Part shown: positions 31,082-39,623 of the stretch, one piece after another
Layout: each line of letters opens with the position of its first letter
How positions within the stretch are numbered: position 1 is the first letter of the stretch
Program-made: the position numbers and the translations under genes
Notes under the pieces: generated by a model
Seen by the model: only the letters and a program-made list of their open reading frames with translations
Databases searched by the model: none
Told to the model about the DNA's origin: nothing
NCBI GenBank assembly: GCA_018384365.1
Contig: JAHAYX010000033.1
Span: 1-51,290 of the forward strand
DNA from: Clostridiaceae bacterium
GTDB lineage: Bacteria; Bacillota; Clostridia; Oscillospirales; QAMX01
Length of the DNA: 51,290 nt
Reading direction: 5' to 3'

Positions 31082-31190
31082 GAAACCGCGGGGAAATACC
31101 ATATCTGGTGCACCGTGAAAGGGAAGGGAAAATTCTGGTTTTTCGTCACCCGGGTGAGTGTCAAAAGTCGTCGGAATCTTGAAAATTGGC

Positions 31191-31218
31191 TTGCAAAATG
31201 GAGTAATTCTTATATAAT
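31191..31218 (+). promoter_or_regulatory. Promoter of the SGNH-hydrolase operon
   Basis: TTGCAA at 31191-31196, 16-bp spacer, perfect TATAAT at 31213-31218. Just downstream TGTAAAC is repeated at 31232 and 31247 (15-bp pitch), each followed by TGGTG, a possible regulator site in the 75-nt leader. Confidence 0.65.
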
Positions 31219-31297
31219 AAATAGTGTACTATGTAAACTGGTGTTTTGTAAACATGGTGCATAGAAGCGCGCGAAACAGAAACGGAGATTTGCCCTG

Positions 31298-32299
31298 ATG
31301 CAGAGGTTTTTTTGCAGGCTGCTGGCATTGATGCTCTTGGCGGCAGAACTGATCATTATGACCTGGATCCTCACGATGTCTGCACACGTGATTCAGATAA
31401 AAGAAGACAAGACCGGAAAAATTATAGACGACGGCCTGGCACACGCGGTGGGCGGAATGGAACTGCCGCATACGGTGGAACAGAAGGACGAAACGCCGGA
31501 CCTGCCGGATCCTCCGCCGCCCGATCCGGACGAAACAGATCCGGACCTGCCGGATCCGAATGAAACCGGCGACCCGGATGACGGGACGGATCCGAATGAA
31601 GCAGACCCCGACGAGCCGGGGAACGATCCTGTGGAAATCATCCCGGGTGGACTTCCGGAATCCGAGCGGGTGGACACCTCCTATTTTGACGATGTGGTGT
31701 TCATCGGCGATTCTGTCAGTCTGAAATTGCAGTATTATGTCCGCGACCAGCGGAAATCCGATGAAAACTACCTGGGAAAGGCGCAGTTTTTGACGGCGGG
31801 AAGCTTTGGTTATATCAATGCCCTGAAGCCGGTCAGCGAGGAGTCGATTCACCCGACCTACCAGGGAACCAAAATGCTGCTGGAGGATGCCATTGCGGCC
31901 TGCGGCGCAAAGAAGCTCTATATCATGCTCGGCATGAACGATATTGCGGGCGGACGGTATGACGGCACGATCGCCAACCTGACAACGCTAATTTCCCGAA
32001 TTCAGGCGAAAAGCCCGGATGTGGTGTTTTACTTCCAGTCCGTCACACCCCGTATGGAGGATTCGCAGACGACAAGTCTGAATAATGAAATTATTCGTAC
32101 CTACAATGAACGTCTGCTTCAGTTCTGCGAGGACAATGGTTATTATTATATCGATGTTTACTCTGCCCTCTGCGATGAAAACGGAGATCTTCCTGCAGAA
32201 TACTGCAGCGATCCCAAATCGCTTGGCGGTATGGGCATTCATTTCACCAATGCTGCGTGCGCGGCATGGGTTGAGTATCTTTATACACATACGGCATAA
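31298..32299 (+). CDS. Membrane-anchored SGNH/GDSL hydrolase with Asp/Pro-rich linker
   Basis: 333 residues. An N-terminal membrane helix (LLALMLLAAELIIMTWILTM) is followed by a low-complexity linker at about residues 65-115 made of D-P-D/N-E repeats (PDPDETDPDLPDPNETGDPD). The SGNH domain has block I FIGDSVSLKL (Ser), block III GMND and block V GIHFT (His). Related proteins are extracellular esterases or deacetylases acting on wall polymers. It lies 15 bp before the DUF4358 lipoprotein, a pairing seen in Clostridia. Confidence 0.87.
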   Translation: MQRFFCRLLALMLLAAELIIMTWILTMSAHVIQIKEDKTGKIIDDGLAHAVGGMELPHTVEQKDETPDLPDPPPPDPDETDPDLPDPNETGDPDDGTDPNEADPDEPGNDPVEIIPGGLPESERVDTSYFDDVVFIGDSVSLKLQYYVRDQRKSDENYLGKAQFLTAGSFGYINALKPVSEESIHPTYQGTKMLLEDAIAACGAKKLYIMLGMNDIAGGRYDGTIANLTTLISRIQAKSPDVVFYFQSVTPRMEDSQTTSLNNEIIRTYNERLLQFCEDNGYYYIDVYSALCDENGDLPAEYCSDPKSLGGMGIHFTNAACAAWVEYLYTHTA

Positions 32300-32314
32300 G
32301 GAGGCTTTCACGGT

Positions 32315-32782
32315 ATGAAAAGAGTATGCGCGGCACTTTTGGTTTTGATCATGGTGCTGACTGTTTCCCTGACGGGCTGCTCCGGTTCCGGGGAGCCTGA
32401 TACAACGCTGGAAGCCATTCTTGAGGAAATGGAAACGGCCTTTGCGCTGGATGCATCCTCCCGTATGTCCGAGGATGACCTCCTGGACTTTTACGGGATT
32501 CAGTCCGCGGATATTTCGGAACAGGCATCGCTGTCCGCGATGAACGGTATTTTTCCGGATGAAATCATTATGATAAAGGCAAAGGATGAGACCGCGCTGG
32601 CCCGTATTCAGGAAAAGCTGGCAAACCGCCTGCAGGAGGTCCTGAACCAGAGCAAGAGTTATGATGCGGCAAGCTATGCCGTTGCCCAGAAGTGCAAAGT
32701 GGATGTACGTGGGCTGTATGTTGCGCTTTTTGTGTCCCCAAATCACGAGAAAATGACAGAACTGTACAGCACACATTTTTAA
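32315..32782 (+). CDS. DUF4358 lipoprotein
   Basis: 155 residues. Signal peptide with lipobox LTGC (residues 19-22), then a Ser/Gly linker and a globular domain containing FYGIQSADISEQASLSAMNG and EIIMIKAKDETALARIQEKL, which fits DUF4358. The protein should be anchored outside the membrane. It is cotranscribed with the SGNH hydrolase, so both may act at the wall. Biochemical role unknown. Confidence 0.85.
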   Translation: MKRVCAALLVLIMVLTVSLTGCSGSGEPDTTLEAILEEMETAFALDASSRMSEDDLLDFYGIQSADISEQASLSAMNGIFPDEIIMIKAKDETALARIQEKLANRLQEVLNQSKSYDAASYAVAQKCKVDVRGLYVALFVSPNHEKMTELYSTHF

Positions 32783-32818
32783 GCCCTGTCATCCGGCCCG
32801 AAAAATCGAGGTGGATCA

Positions 32819-33313
32819 ATGAATTCAACTGTGGAAATCAGAACCGTAGCATACGAGGAGCTCGATGCATTTGCAAAGGTAATCCGGGACAGTTTTCGGG
32901 ATGTGGCCGAAGAGTTTGGCCTGACACGTGAAAACTGCCCGACGCATACCAGCTTTCTGGAGGCTGACCGCCTGCGGAAAGAGTATGAAAACGGCTATCA
33001 TATGTTTGGCGCCTATGCCGGCGGCACACCGGTGGGGTATGTCGGCGTGAAGGAAATCGGGGACGGCGCGTGGGAGCTGGATCATCTGGCTGTCCTGCCT
33101 GCCTATCGCCATCACGGCGTGGGACGGCGCCTGATTGACCGCTGCGTTTCCGAGGTGAAGCAGTACGACGCTGCGATGATGAAAATCGGCATTATTGAAG
33201 AAAATACCAGGCTGAAGGACTGGTATATAAGCTATGGCTTCTGCCATAGCGGAGTCGCCAGATTCCCGCATCTTCCCTTCACGGTTGGATTTCTGGCATT
33301 GGAAATACAGTAA
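32819..33313 (+). CDS. GNAT-family N-acetyltransferase
   Basis: 164 residues with the acetyl-CoA-binding core LDHLAVLPAYRHHGVGRRLI (motif A, with the Q/R-x-x-G-x-G/A turn) and the C-terminal NTRLKDWYISYGF. These enzymes acetylate small amines, protein N-termini or antibiotics; the substrate cannot be told. It comes 36 bp after the DUF4358 gene, with GAGGTGG as ribosome site, and ends at a strong terminator. Confidence 0.9.
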   Translation: MNSTVEIRTVAYEELDAFAKVIRDSFRDVAEEFGLTRENCPTHTSFLEADRLRKEYENGYHMFGAYAGGTPVGYVGVKEIGDGAWELDHLAVLPAYRHHGVGRRLIDRCVSEVKQYDAAMMKIGIIEENTRLKDWYISYGFCHSGVARFPHLPFTVGFLALEIQ

Positions 33314-33316
33314 TGG

Positions 33317-33355
33317 AAAAAACCCTGCTGCCAACGGTATGGCGGCAGGGTTTTT
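33317..33355 (+). terminator. Terminator after the GNAT gene
   Basis: AAAAACCCTGCTGCC pairs with GGCGGCAGGGTTTTT (one G-U) around eight bases. Confidence 0.88.
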
Positions 33356-33475
33356 AACGTCCTGTGACGGTGCCGTGCAAGCGGGAAGGCAAATGCCGTG
33401 CATCCTTTGGAAAATCTATGTGAAAGCTTAGACAATCCGTAAATTTTTATGAAAGGTGTTCACATCGGGGCCTGT

Positions 33476-33503
33476 TTGTGATATCATTAACCTATGATAT
33501 AGT
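33476..33503 (+). promoter_or_regulatory. Candidate promoter of cdaA
   Basis: TTGTGA at 33476-33481, 16 bp, TATAGT at 33498-33503. It probably drives cdaA, cdaR and the genes behind. Confidence 0.5.
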
Positions 33504-33550
33504 GGCCATTTTGGATAGATTTATTGTTGATACAGTCGGGGTATTTGCAT

Positions 33551-34408
33551 ATGGAAAACATACTTGATACCGTATTTCACTATCTGCGGACATTTGCGTG
33601 GCTGGATGTTCTGGATATACTGATCACGGCGTTTCTGATATACCAGGTCTTGAAGCTTGTGCGCGGAACAAGCGTGGAAAGTGTCATCAAGGGCATTGTC
33701 ATTCTGATTATTCTGTATTTCATTTCGTACTTCTTTGGGCTGAATGTGATTCACTTTGTGTTGAAAAACACCATGCAGATCGGTTTGGTTGCGGTGCTGA
33801 TCGTGTTCCAACCGGAACTTCGCAAAATGCTGGAATCCCTGGGACGCAATAAGCTCTCCTCCCTGCTGCGCCGTGAGGAAAACGAAACGGACGTGCGTGT
33901 GATGATCCGGGAGGTTGTGGATGCCTGCAGCTCCATGTCCTGGTCCCGCACCGGTGCATTGATCGTATTTGAACGCAACAAGCCGCTCGACGAGATCCTG
34001 ACAGCCGCAACAGAACTGGATGCCAAGGCGACGAGCGAACTGATTAAGAACATTTTCTTCGTGAAGGCGCCTCTACACGACGGCGCCATGATTATTCGAC
34101 AGGCACGTATCAAAGCGGCGGGCTGCGTGCTGCCGCTGACGGAAAATGAAGCGCTGCCAAAAGAACTTGGCACGCGTCACCGCGCCGGTATTGGCATTAC
34201 GGAGAGCGCAGATGCCGTATCGGTAATCGTTTCGGAGGAAACAGGCGTCATCTCGGCCGCACTGGGCGGCGCGATCCGCCGGAATCTTTCTCCCGAAGCC
34301 CTGGAAAACCTTTTGATCCATGAATTGATTGAAGTTCAGGAAAATAAGAACGAGGTTGTGGAAAAAACGAAGCATCTCTTCAGCCTGAGAAAGGGGAAGA
34401 GTAAATGA
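33551..34408 (+). CDS. cdaA: Diadenylate cyclase CdaA
   Basis: 285 residues from ATG 33551; a TTG at 33524 is a less likely start. Three N-terminal membrane helices (VLDILITAFLIYQVLKLV, IVILIILYFISYFFGLNVI, IGLVAVLIVF) precede a DAC domain with the catalytic DGA motif in FVKAPLHDGAMIIR and the RHR motif in GTRHRAGIGI. It condenses two ATP to cyclic di-AMP, which controls potassium and osmolyte balance. It overlaps cdaR by ATGA, so the two are translationally coupled, as is standard in Firmicutes. Confidence 0.96.
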   Translation: MENILDTVFHYLRTFAWLDVLDILITAFLIYQVLKLVRGTSVESVIKGIVILIILYFISYFFGLNVIHFVLKNTMQIGLVAVLIVFQPELRKMLESLGRNKLSSLLRREENETDVRVMIREVVDACSSMSWSRTGALIVFERNKPLDEILTAATELDAKATSELIKNIFFVKAPLHDGAMIIRQARIKAAGCVLPLTENEALPKELGTRHRAGIGITESADAVSVIVSEETGVISAALGGAIRRNLSPEALENLLIHELIEVQENKNEVVEKTKHLFSLRKGKSK

Positions 34409-35637
34409 GAGAATTTTTCAGGAAACATCATATTTGGATGAAGCTGCTGGCACTTCTGATTGCCGTAACGCTGTGGGCCATTGTTATTTACAATGACAAT
34501 CCGGAACGGTCCATGGATGTGACCAACATCCCGGTCGAACTGCTGGGGCAGACGTCGCTTTTGCAGAACAGCGGCTTGGTTGTCTCCAAAATTGAAAATC
34601 CAACCGTTTCTATTAAGCTGACCGGCACGTTCAGCGCGTTGGGAGCAGTGGATACGGACGATATCACCGTACGTGCGGATGTTTCCCACTATACGGAGGC
34701 GGGTAATTACACGCTTTCTTATGACGTCAGCCTTCCGGACGGTGTGACCATTGCTGAACGTACACCGCGCAGAATCCCGATTGTGATTGAAAAAATCGTG
34801 GAAAAGGAACTGCCGATCCGTGTGGAATACGAAGGAACACTTGCGGACGGCGTCCACCTGGATGAGGCAACTGTGGAACCCTCTCTGGTGACGGTTTCCG
34901 GCACGGAAAGCGTGATGGAATGTGCAGCTTATGCGGTTGTGAAGCTGGATGCCTCGGAGTTGACGAAGGATTATTCCGGCGAATGCGCCTATGTCATTGC
35001 CGACGTGGATGGAAACACACTGGAGTCCGAGTTTACCCGCTATATTGACAAAACCGTGCAGGTTGATATTCCGGTGTATCTGTCTAAAACGGTACCTGTC
35101 GAGGTCAATGTGACTGCAAGCGCCGGTGTGCCGAAAACCAGCATTGTCACGACCTATGAGCCGTCGGAAGTGACGGTATACGGCCGCTCCTCGGATATCA
35201 GTTCGCTGAAATCTCTGAAGCTCGGCGATGTGAGTGTGCGGGATTTCACGCTGACTTACGACAAGGATTTTGCACTTGCCCTGCCGGAAGGCGTCAGCTT
35301 CTATGACGAAGTGGTTGAGCAGGTGAATGTGCATATTTCATTCCGGGATATTGCCACCACGCAGATTACCGTTTCCAATATTCTGCTGGAAAATGTGCCG
35401 GAAAAGGCGGTAGTCGAGCTGGAAACGCCGAATTTGGAAATCATGATCCGCGGCCAGACGGACAAACTGAAAAATGTGGATGTGAACAACTTCCGCGTGT
35501 CTGTTGATCTGGCGGATATCGACCTGCAGGGAGGCCGCCAGCTGGTTCCCGCAGTGGTTAAAATCAGTATAGGCGGATATGATGTCTGTGGATCCTATTC
35601 CGTCATTGTCAACGTCAGCGAAGAGGAAGAAGGGTAA
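34405..35637 (+). CDS. cdaR: CdaR, YbbR-domain regulator of CdaA
   Basis: 410 residues. One N-terminal membrane helix (WMKLLALLIAVTLWAIVIY) anchors an extracellular part made of about four YbbR repeats, for example VTNIPVELLGQTS, LPIRVEYEGTLADGVHLDEA with PSLVTVSGTESVM, and VPVEVNVTASAGVP with YEPSEVTVYGRSSDI. It modulates CdaA activity at the membrane. glmM, the usual third gene of the cdaA-cdaR-glmM operon, is not next; an RseC-like gene follows instead. Confidence 0.93.
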   Translation: MREFFRKHHIWMKLLALLIAVTLWAIVIYNDNPERSMDVTNIPVELLGQTSLLQNSGLVVSKIENPTVSIKLTGTFSALGAVDTDDITVRADVSHYTEAGNYTLSYDVSLPDGVTIAERTPRRIPIVIEKIVEKELPIRVEYEGTLADGVHLDEATVEPSLVTVSGTESVMECAAYAVVKLDASELTKDYSGECAYVIADVDGNTLESEFTRYIDKTVQVDIPVYLSKTVPVEVNVTASAGVPKTSIVTTYEPSEVTVYGRSSDISSLKSLKLGDVSVRDFTLTYDKDFALALPEGVSFYDEVVEQVNVHISFRDIATTQITVSNILLENVPEKAVVELETPNLEIMIRGQTDKLKNVDVNNFRVSVDLADIDLQGGRQLVPAVVKISIGGYDVCGSYSVIVNVSEEEEG

Positions 35638-35644
35638 GATTTTT

Positions 35645-36058
35645 TTGAGGCAGGAAGCATTGGTGATTCACGGAGGAAAAATAGCCCGCATTATGGTACT
35701 GCGCGGCTCGGCCTGTACCGGGGACTGCGAGGCGTGCGGGTTCTGCGAAGCGGGACGCCCTCTTTACGCGGACGCATATAATGCTGCCAGAGCAGAAGAA
35801 GGACAGAAGGTGGTTGTGGAAACCGCAACAAATGTGGTAATGACCTCTGCCGTGCTGGTTTATCTGTTACCCCTGGTTGGTTTTTTGACCGTATACTTCC
35901 TGGCACAGGCAGTGGGCGCGGAAAATACTGTGTCCGTAATCTGTGCACTGATCGGCTGGGCGGCAGCGTTTGCAGGGGCTAAGGTGTATAATAAAAAACG
36001 TGCGGACAAACCGGCCTGCACGATTGTGGATGTCATGGATACGGAGGAACAGGAGTAA
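35645..36058 (+). CDS. RseC/SoxR-reducing-system family membrane protein
   Basis: About 138 residues if started at TTG 35645 (AGAAGGG ten bases upstream); the open frame begins at 35579 inside cdaR, and TTG 35660 or GTG 35663 are alternatives. The family's Cys cluster CTGDCEACGFC is followed by two membrane helices (SAVLVYLLPLVGFLTVYFL and VICALIGWAAAFAGAKVY). RseC proteins are linked to SoxR reduction and Rnf/electron-transport complexes, but no rnf genes are here. Its coupling to cdaAR is by position only. Confidence 0.8.
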   Translation: MRQEALVIHGGKIARIMVLRGSACTGDCEACGFCEAGRPLYADAYNAARAEEGQKVVVETATNVVMTSAVLVYLLPLVGFLTVYFLAQAVGAENTVSVICALIGWAAAFAGAKVYNKKRADKPACTIVDVMDTEEQE

Positions 36059-36062
36059 CAGC

Positions 36063-36947
36063 ATGTTCGGATATGTTCGTCCTTATAAGCCGGAAATGAA
36101 AGTGCGGGAATTTGAAAGCTTCCGCGCCATGTACTGCGGCCTGTGCCATACGCTCAAGGCGCGTTATGGATTCGGCAGCAGAATGCTTTTGAGTTATGAT
36201 ATGTGCTTTATGGCGCTTTTGATGTCCGGCGTGACAAGCTGCGGTATCAAAACCTGTTATAAGCGCTGCGTGGTGTCACCTTTCCGGAAACGTGCGTGTA
36301 TCAACGAAAATCTTGCTCTGGATTTTGCGGCGGACTGTTCGGTGATTCTGACCTACTGGAAGCTGCGCGACAGCGCGCATGACGAAAAAGGCATGCGGGC
36401 AATGACAGCCCGTTTCACTGCCTGGCTGCTGAAACGGAAATACCGGAAGGCAAGCGCACAGCTGCCTGCTTTTGCGGGAGCAGTGGAGCAGGGGATCCGG
36501 CGGCTCGATGAACTGGAGCGGGAAAACACGCCGTCGCTGGACCGTGCGGCGGATGCCTTTGCCGCAATGATGAAAAAAGCGGCGGTCGGCATCGCGGAGG
36601 AGAAAGTCAGGCGTCCCGTGGAGCAGATTCTGTATCATGTCGGAAGATGGGTTTACATAACTGATGCATGGGATGATCTGCAGGACGACTTGAAAAGCGG
36701 CAGTTATAATGCTATAATAGCTCGTTTCGAAGTGAAAACCCCCGAGGGTATGGCAGAAGCCAGGGAAGCCGTGCGTCTGACGCTTTTACAGTCGGCGCAG
36801 ACCGCCGCTGCGGCGTCGGAACTTCTGGACCTTGGCCGGAGCGAGCCGATTGTAAAGAATATTTTGTATATGGGACTCCCTGCAATGGCGGAGTCCGTGA
36901 TGGAAGGTACAACGAAACAAAGGAGTTCGAGGCATGGATCCATATAG
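36063..36947 (+). CDS. DUF5685-family protein
   Basis: 294 residues from ATG 36063 (AGGAG upstream). The N-terminus [20 protein letters not shown] with [20 protein letters not shown] matches DUF5685, whose conserved Cys residues ([19 protein letters not shown]) suggest metal binding or disulfides. The remainder is helical with [18 protein letters not shown], an Asp-rich motif recalling prenyl-transferase-like helices. It overlaps the J-domain gene by 14 bp, a pairing seen in Clostridia. Function unknown. Confidence 0.85.
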   Translation: MFGYVRPYKPEMKVREFESFRAMYCGLCHTLKARYGFGSRMLLSYDMCFMALLMSGVTSCGIKTCYKRCVVSPFRKRACINENLALDFAADCSVILTYWKLRDSAHDEKGMRAMTARFTAWLLKRKYRKASAQLPAFAGAVEQGIRRLDELERENTPSLDRAADAFAAMMKKAAVGIAEEKVRRPVEQILYHVGRWVYITDAWDDLQDDLKSGSYNAIIARFEVKTPEGMAEAREAVRLTLLQSAQTAAAASELLDLGRSEPIVKNILYMGLPAMAESVMEGTTKQRSSRHGSI

Positions 36948-37542
36948 AGTATTGGGTGTCTCGCCCAATGCCAGTGATGATGAGGTAAAAAAGGCGTATC
37001 GCGAGCTGGCACGCAAATATCACCCCGATAATTATGTAAACAATCCGCTTGCGGATCTTGCACAGGAAAAGATGAAAGAGATCAACGAGGCATACGATCA
37101 GATTACCAAGCAGCGTGCCTCCGGCTCTTCCTCGGGCGGTTATCAGAATACGTATTCCTCCGGTTCGTACACGCAAAACACGGGCAGCCCAGCATTTGCA
37201 CGTGTCCGCCAGCTGATAATGGCGGGCAATCTGGACGCCGCGGAACAGGAGCTGACGGCCTCTGCGGACCATGGCGCGGAATGGCACTTCTTAATGGGCA
37301 GCGTCTATCTGCGGCGCGGATGGTATGACGAGGCGCGCCGTTATTTCCAGAATGCGTGCAGCATGGATCCGAATAATATGGAATACCGCATGGCCCTGCA
37401 AAATATGAATCAAACATCGGCATATTATAACCAAAACCGGGGTGTCTCAAACGGCGGCGGATTCTGCGATGTCTGTTCCTCCCTGCTTGTAGCGGACTGC
37501 TGCTGTGAATGTATGGGCGGCGACCTGATTCCGTGCTGCTGA
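36934..37542 (+). CDS. J-domain protein with TPR-like middle and Cys-rich tail
   Basis: 202 residues. Residues 1-65 are a J-domain with the essential HPD ([10 protein letters not shown]), which stimulates DnaK ATPase. A Ser/Gly/Tyr-rich linker follows, then a TPR-like helical segment ([40 protein letters not shown]). The last 30 residues hold eight Cys (FCDVC...[16 protein letters not shown]), possibly metal-binding. It is not canonical DnaJ, which has CxxCxGxG repeats. It likely recruits DnaK to a special client, perhaps its DUF5685 neighbour. Confidence 0.9.
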   Translation: MDPYRVLGVSPNASDDEVKKAYRELARKYHPDNYVNNPLADLAQEKMKEINEAYDQITKQRASGSSSGGYQNTYSSGSYTQNTGSPAFARVRQLIMAGNLDAAEQELTASADHGAEWHFLMGSVYLRRGWYDEARRYFQNACSMDPNNMEYRMALQNMNQTSAYYNQNRGVSNGGGFCDVCSSLLVADCCCECMGGDLIPCC

Positions 37543-37547
37543 CGTCC

Positions 37548-38060
37548 ATGAACAAGAAAACAAAGCAAATGACTGCTGCGGCACTGATGACAGCCGTGGC
37601 GGTGGCATTGATTTGCCTGGCACAGGTCGTGCCAACGATGAAACTCTCACTCACGGCAGTTGCGGGCATTGCCGCGGCATTGCTTGTAGCGGAATATGGA
37701 CCGGTTTCCGGTCTTTTGTGCTATGCTGCCTCGGCTGTTTTGTCGATGCTGCTGGCGCCGGCCTCCGGCTGGATATATGTGGTGTTTTTTGGCTGGTATC
37801 CGGTTGTGAAATGCCTGATTGAACGGATCAACCGGCAGATAATTGAGTGGCCGCTGAAGCTGGCTACTTTTAACGCAGCATTTTTCGTTCTCTGGTTTTT
37901 CCTGCCGGCAGTGCTTGCCGATCTGATTCCGAAGCTTGCCGGTGTGTTTTGGCCCCTGTTTTTATGCGCCAATGCGGCGTTTGTGCTGTTCGACATTGGT
38001 TTATCCCAGCTTTTGAACTATTATATCCGCGTAATACTCCCTAAAATACGGAAGAAGTAA
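37548..38060 (+). CDS. Small polytopic membrane protein
   Basis: 170 residues from ATG 37548, six bases after the J-domain gene; the open frame starts at 37509 inside it. Five or so membrane helices: MTAVAVALICLAQVV, LTAVAGIAAALLVAEYGPVS, YAASAVLSMLLAPASGWIYV, FNAAFFVLWFFLPAVLADLI and LFLCANAAFVLFDIGLSQLL. The arrangement resembles ECF-type substrate-binding S components, but no family can be fixed. The tail is basic (LPKIRKK). It probably shares the operon leading into yicC. Confidence 0.75.
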   Translation: MNKKTKQMTAAALMTAVAVALICLAQVVPTMKLSLTAVAGIAAALLVAEYGPVSGLLCYAASAVLSMLLAPASGWIYVVFFGWYPVVKCLIERINRQIIEWPLKLATFNAAFFVLWFFLPAVLADLIPKLAGVFWPLFLCANAAFVLFDIGLSQLLNYYIRVILPKIRKK

Positions 38061-38071
38061 GAGGGTTTGAC

Positions 38072-38950
38072 ATGATAAAGAGCATGACGGGTTATGGACG
38101 GGCTGTCGAGGAATTGCATGGCAGAACCATTACAGTTGAAGTGAAAAGCGTAAACCACCGGTACTTTGATTGTACGGTGAAGTCCGCCAGGATGTATTCC
38201 TTCCTGGAGGATGCCGTGAAAAAAACTGCGCAGGCCTGTGTCTCGCGCGGGAAACTCGATGTATATGTTTCCGTTGACGATTCTCACTCCGATGATGTGC
38301 AGGTTGTTTTTAACGAGCATATTTTCGAGGCATATTACCGTTCCATGAAGGAAATGGCGGAACGCTATTCCCTGCGCGACGATATTTCCGTGACTTCGCT
38401 GGGACGGTATCCCGAGGTTTTTTCCATTGAAAAGAAGGAAGCCGACGCAGACGAACTGCGCGCAGACGTGATCACAGTGACGCAGAAGGCTTTGTTGGAC
38501 TTCGGCGCCATGCGCGCACGCGAAGGCGAGCGGATGTATGACGACATTTCCTCCCGCGGGAAGGAAATCGATCGGATGGTGGACGAAATTGCGGCCCGTG
38601 CGCCGCAGCTGGTGGAAGAGTACCGCGAGCGCATTACACAGCGTATCCGCGAGATTCTGGACGGTGTCCAGCCGGACGAAGGCCGGCTTTTGACGGAGGC
38701 AGCGCTGTTTGCCGACCGCACTGCAATTGACGAGGAACTGGTGCGTTTGAAGAGCCATCTTGCCCAGCTTGAGGATATGCTCCGTGATGATGTACCGGTG
38801 GGACGCAAGCTCGATTTCCTGGTACAGGAGCTGAACCGTGAGACCAATACGATCGGCTCCAAGGCAAATGATCTCGAAATCACACGGACTGTTGTGGACA
38901 TAAAGGCTGAAATCGAAAAAATCCGCGAACAGGTTCAGAATATTGAATGA
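38072..38950 (+). CDS. yicC: YicC-family endoribonuclease
   Basis: 292 residues. The start IKSMTGYGRAVEELHGRTIT with VEVKSVNHRYFDCTVK and the end RKLDFLVQELNRETNTIGSK with ANDLEITRTVVDIKAEIEKI are the two conserved ends of the YicC/YloC family, which has been shown to cut RNA in E. coli. It opens the widely conserved yicC-remA-gmk-rpoZ block and is 11 bp from the upstream gene. Confidence 0.95.
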   Translation: MIKSMTGYGRAVEELHGRTITVEVKSVNHRYFDCTVKSARMYSFLEDAVKKTAQACVSRGKLDVYVSVDDSHSDDVQVVFNEHIFEAYYRSMKEMAERYSLRDDISVTSLGRYPEVFSIEKKEADADELRADVITVTQKALLDFGAMRAREGERMYDDISSRGKEIDRMVDEIAARAPQLVEEYRERITQRIREILDGVQPDEGRLLTEAALFADRTAIDEELVRLKSHLAQLEDMLRDDVPVGRKLDFLVQELNRETNTIGSKANDLEITRTVVDIKAEIEKIREQVQNIE

Positions 38951-38959
38951 GGTGCGGGA

Positions 38960-39238
38960 ATGAAGCTGATTAATATTGGTTTTGGCAACATGGTTTCGGC
39001 GAACCGGCTGGTTGCAATCGTCAGTCCGGAATCGGCCCCGATTAAGCGTATCATTCAGGAGGCAAAGGATCGCGGCGTGTGCATAGACGCAACTTATGGA
39101 CGCCGGACGCGCGCAGTTATCGTCACGGACTCCGGCCATGTCATTCTTTCTGCAATACAGCCGGAAACGGTGGCGAACCGCCTGTATGACCGCACGGATG
39201 CACAGGATGACGATCCTGAGGAATTTGAAGAAGAATAA
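38960..39238 (+). CDS. remA: RemA/DUF370 extracellular-matrix regulator
   Basis: 92 residues: [20 protein letters not shown] with [17 protein letters not shown] and [20 protein letters not shown] are the DUF370 consensus. In B. subtilis RemA is a DNA-binding protein that activates biofilm-matrix and osmoprotection genes. The acidic tail ([13 protein letters not shown]) is longer than usual. It lies between yicC and rpoZ as expected, but gmk, normally next, is missing. Confidence 0.94.
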   Translation: MKLINIGFGNMVSANRLVAIVSPESAPIKRIIQEAKDRGVCIDATYGRRTRAVIVTDSGHVILSAIQPETVANRLYDRTDAQDDDPEEFEEE

Positions 39239-39330
39239 CGCGAAATTGTGGCAAAATACGAAAAACAGCCCTGCTTTGCGGCAGGCGTAACGCTGAATAT
39301 CGAAGTACTGTTTGAAGGAGCAGATAGAAT

Positions 39331-39621
39331 ATGAAACACAACGGCAGCATGCTGGATCCCTCCATGGGCGAACTGAAGGCGCATATCAATAATCGTTATC
39401 TCCTCGTGAATGTCACTGCGCAGCTTGCAAGAGAAATCTCACAGAAAGCAGAGGATGAAGAAATTTCTCTGGATAATAAGCCGGTCACGATTGCCCTGCA
39501 TGAAATTGCAGACGGCGAAGTGGTGCTGGTGAAGGATCAGCCCGCACAGGCAGAAGCAGCGGAAGCAACGGCGGAAGCGCCTGACGAGACTGCGGCAGAC
39601 GCGGAAGAGGAGCAGCTGTAA
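39331..39621 (+). CDS. rpoZ: RNA polymerase omega subunit
   Basis: 96 residues with MLDPSMGELKAHINNRYLLV and NVTAQLAREISQKAEDEEIS, the omega core helices that clamp RpoC. The C-terminal 35 residues are an Ala/Glu-rich extension. GAAGGAG precedes the ATG. The 92-bp gap upstream, where gmk would be expected, contains only a weak hairpin near 39268-39287. priA follows after two bases. Confidence 0.93.
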   Translation: MKHNGSMLDPSMGELKAHINNRYLLVNVTAQLAREISQKAEDEEISLDNKPVTIALHEIADGEVVLVKDQPAQAEAAEATAEAPDETAADAEEEQL

Positions 39622-39623
39622 GC

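Noticed and set aside
31498-31640. Phase-variable tandem repeat in the SGNH linker
   Set aside because: The codons of the Asp/Pro units differ from copy to copy, so there is no exact DNA repeat for slippage.
39239-39330. Remnant of gmk between remA and rpoZ
   Set aside because: The 92-bp gap shows no Walker A or other guanylate-kinase motif in any frame.
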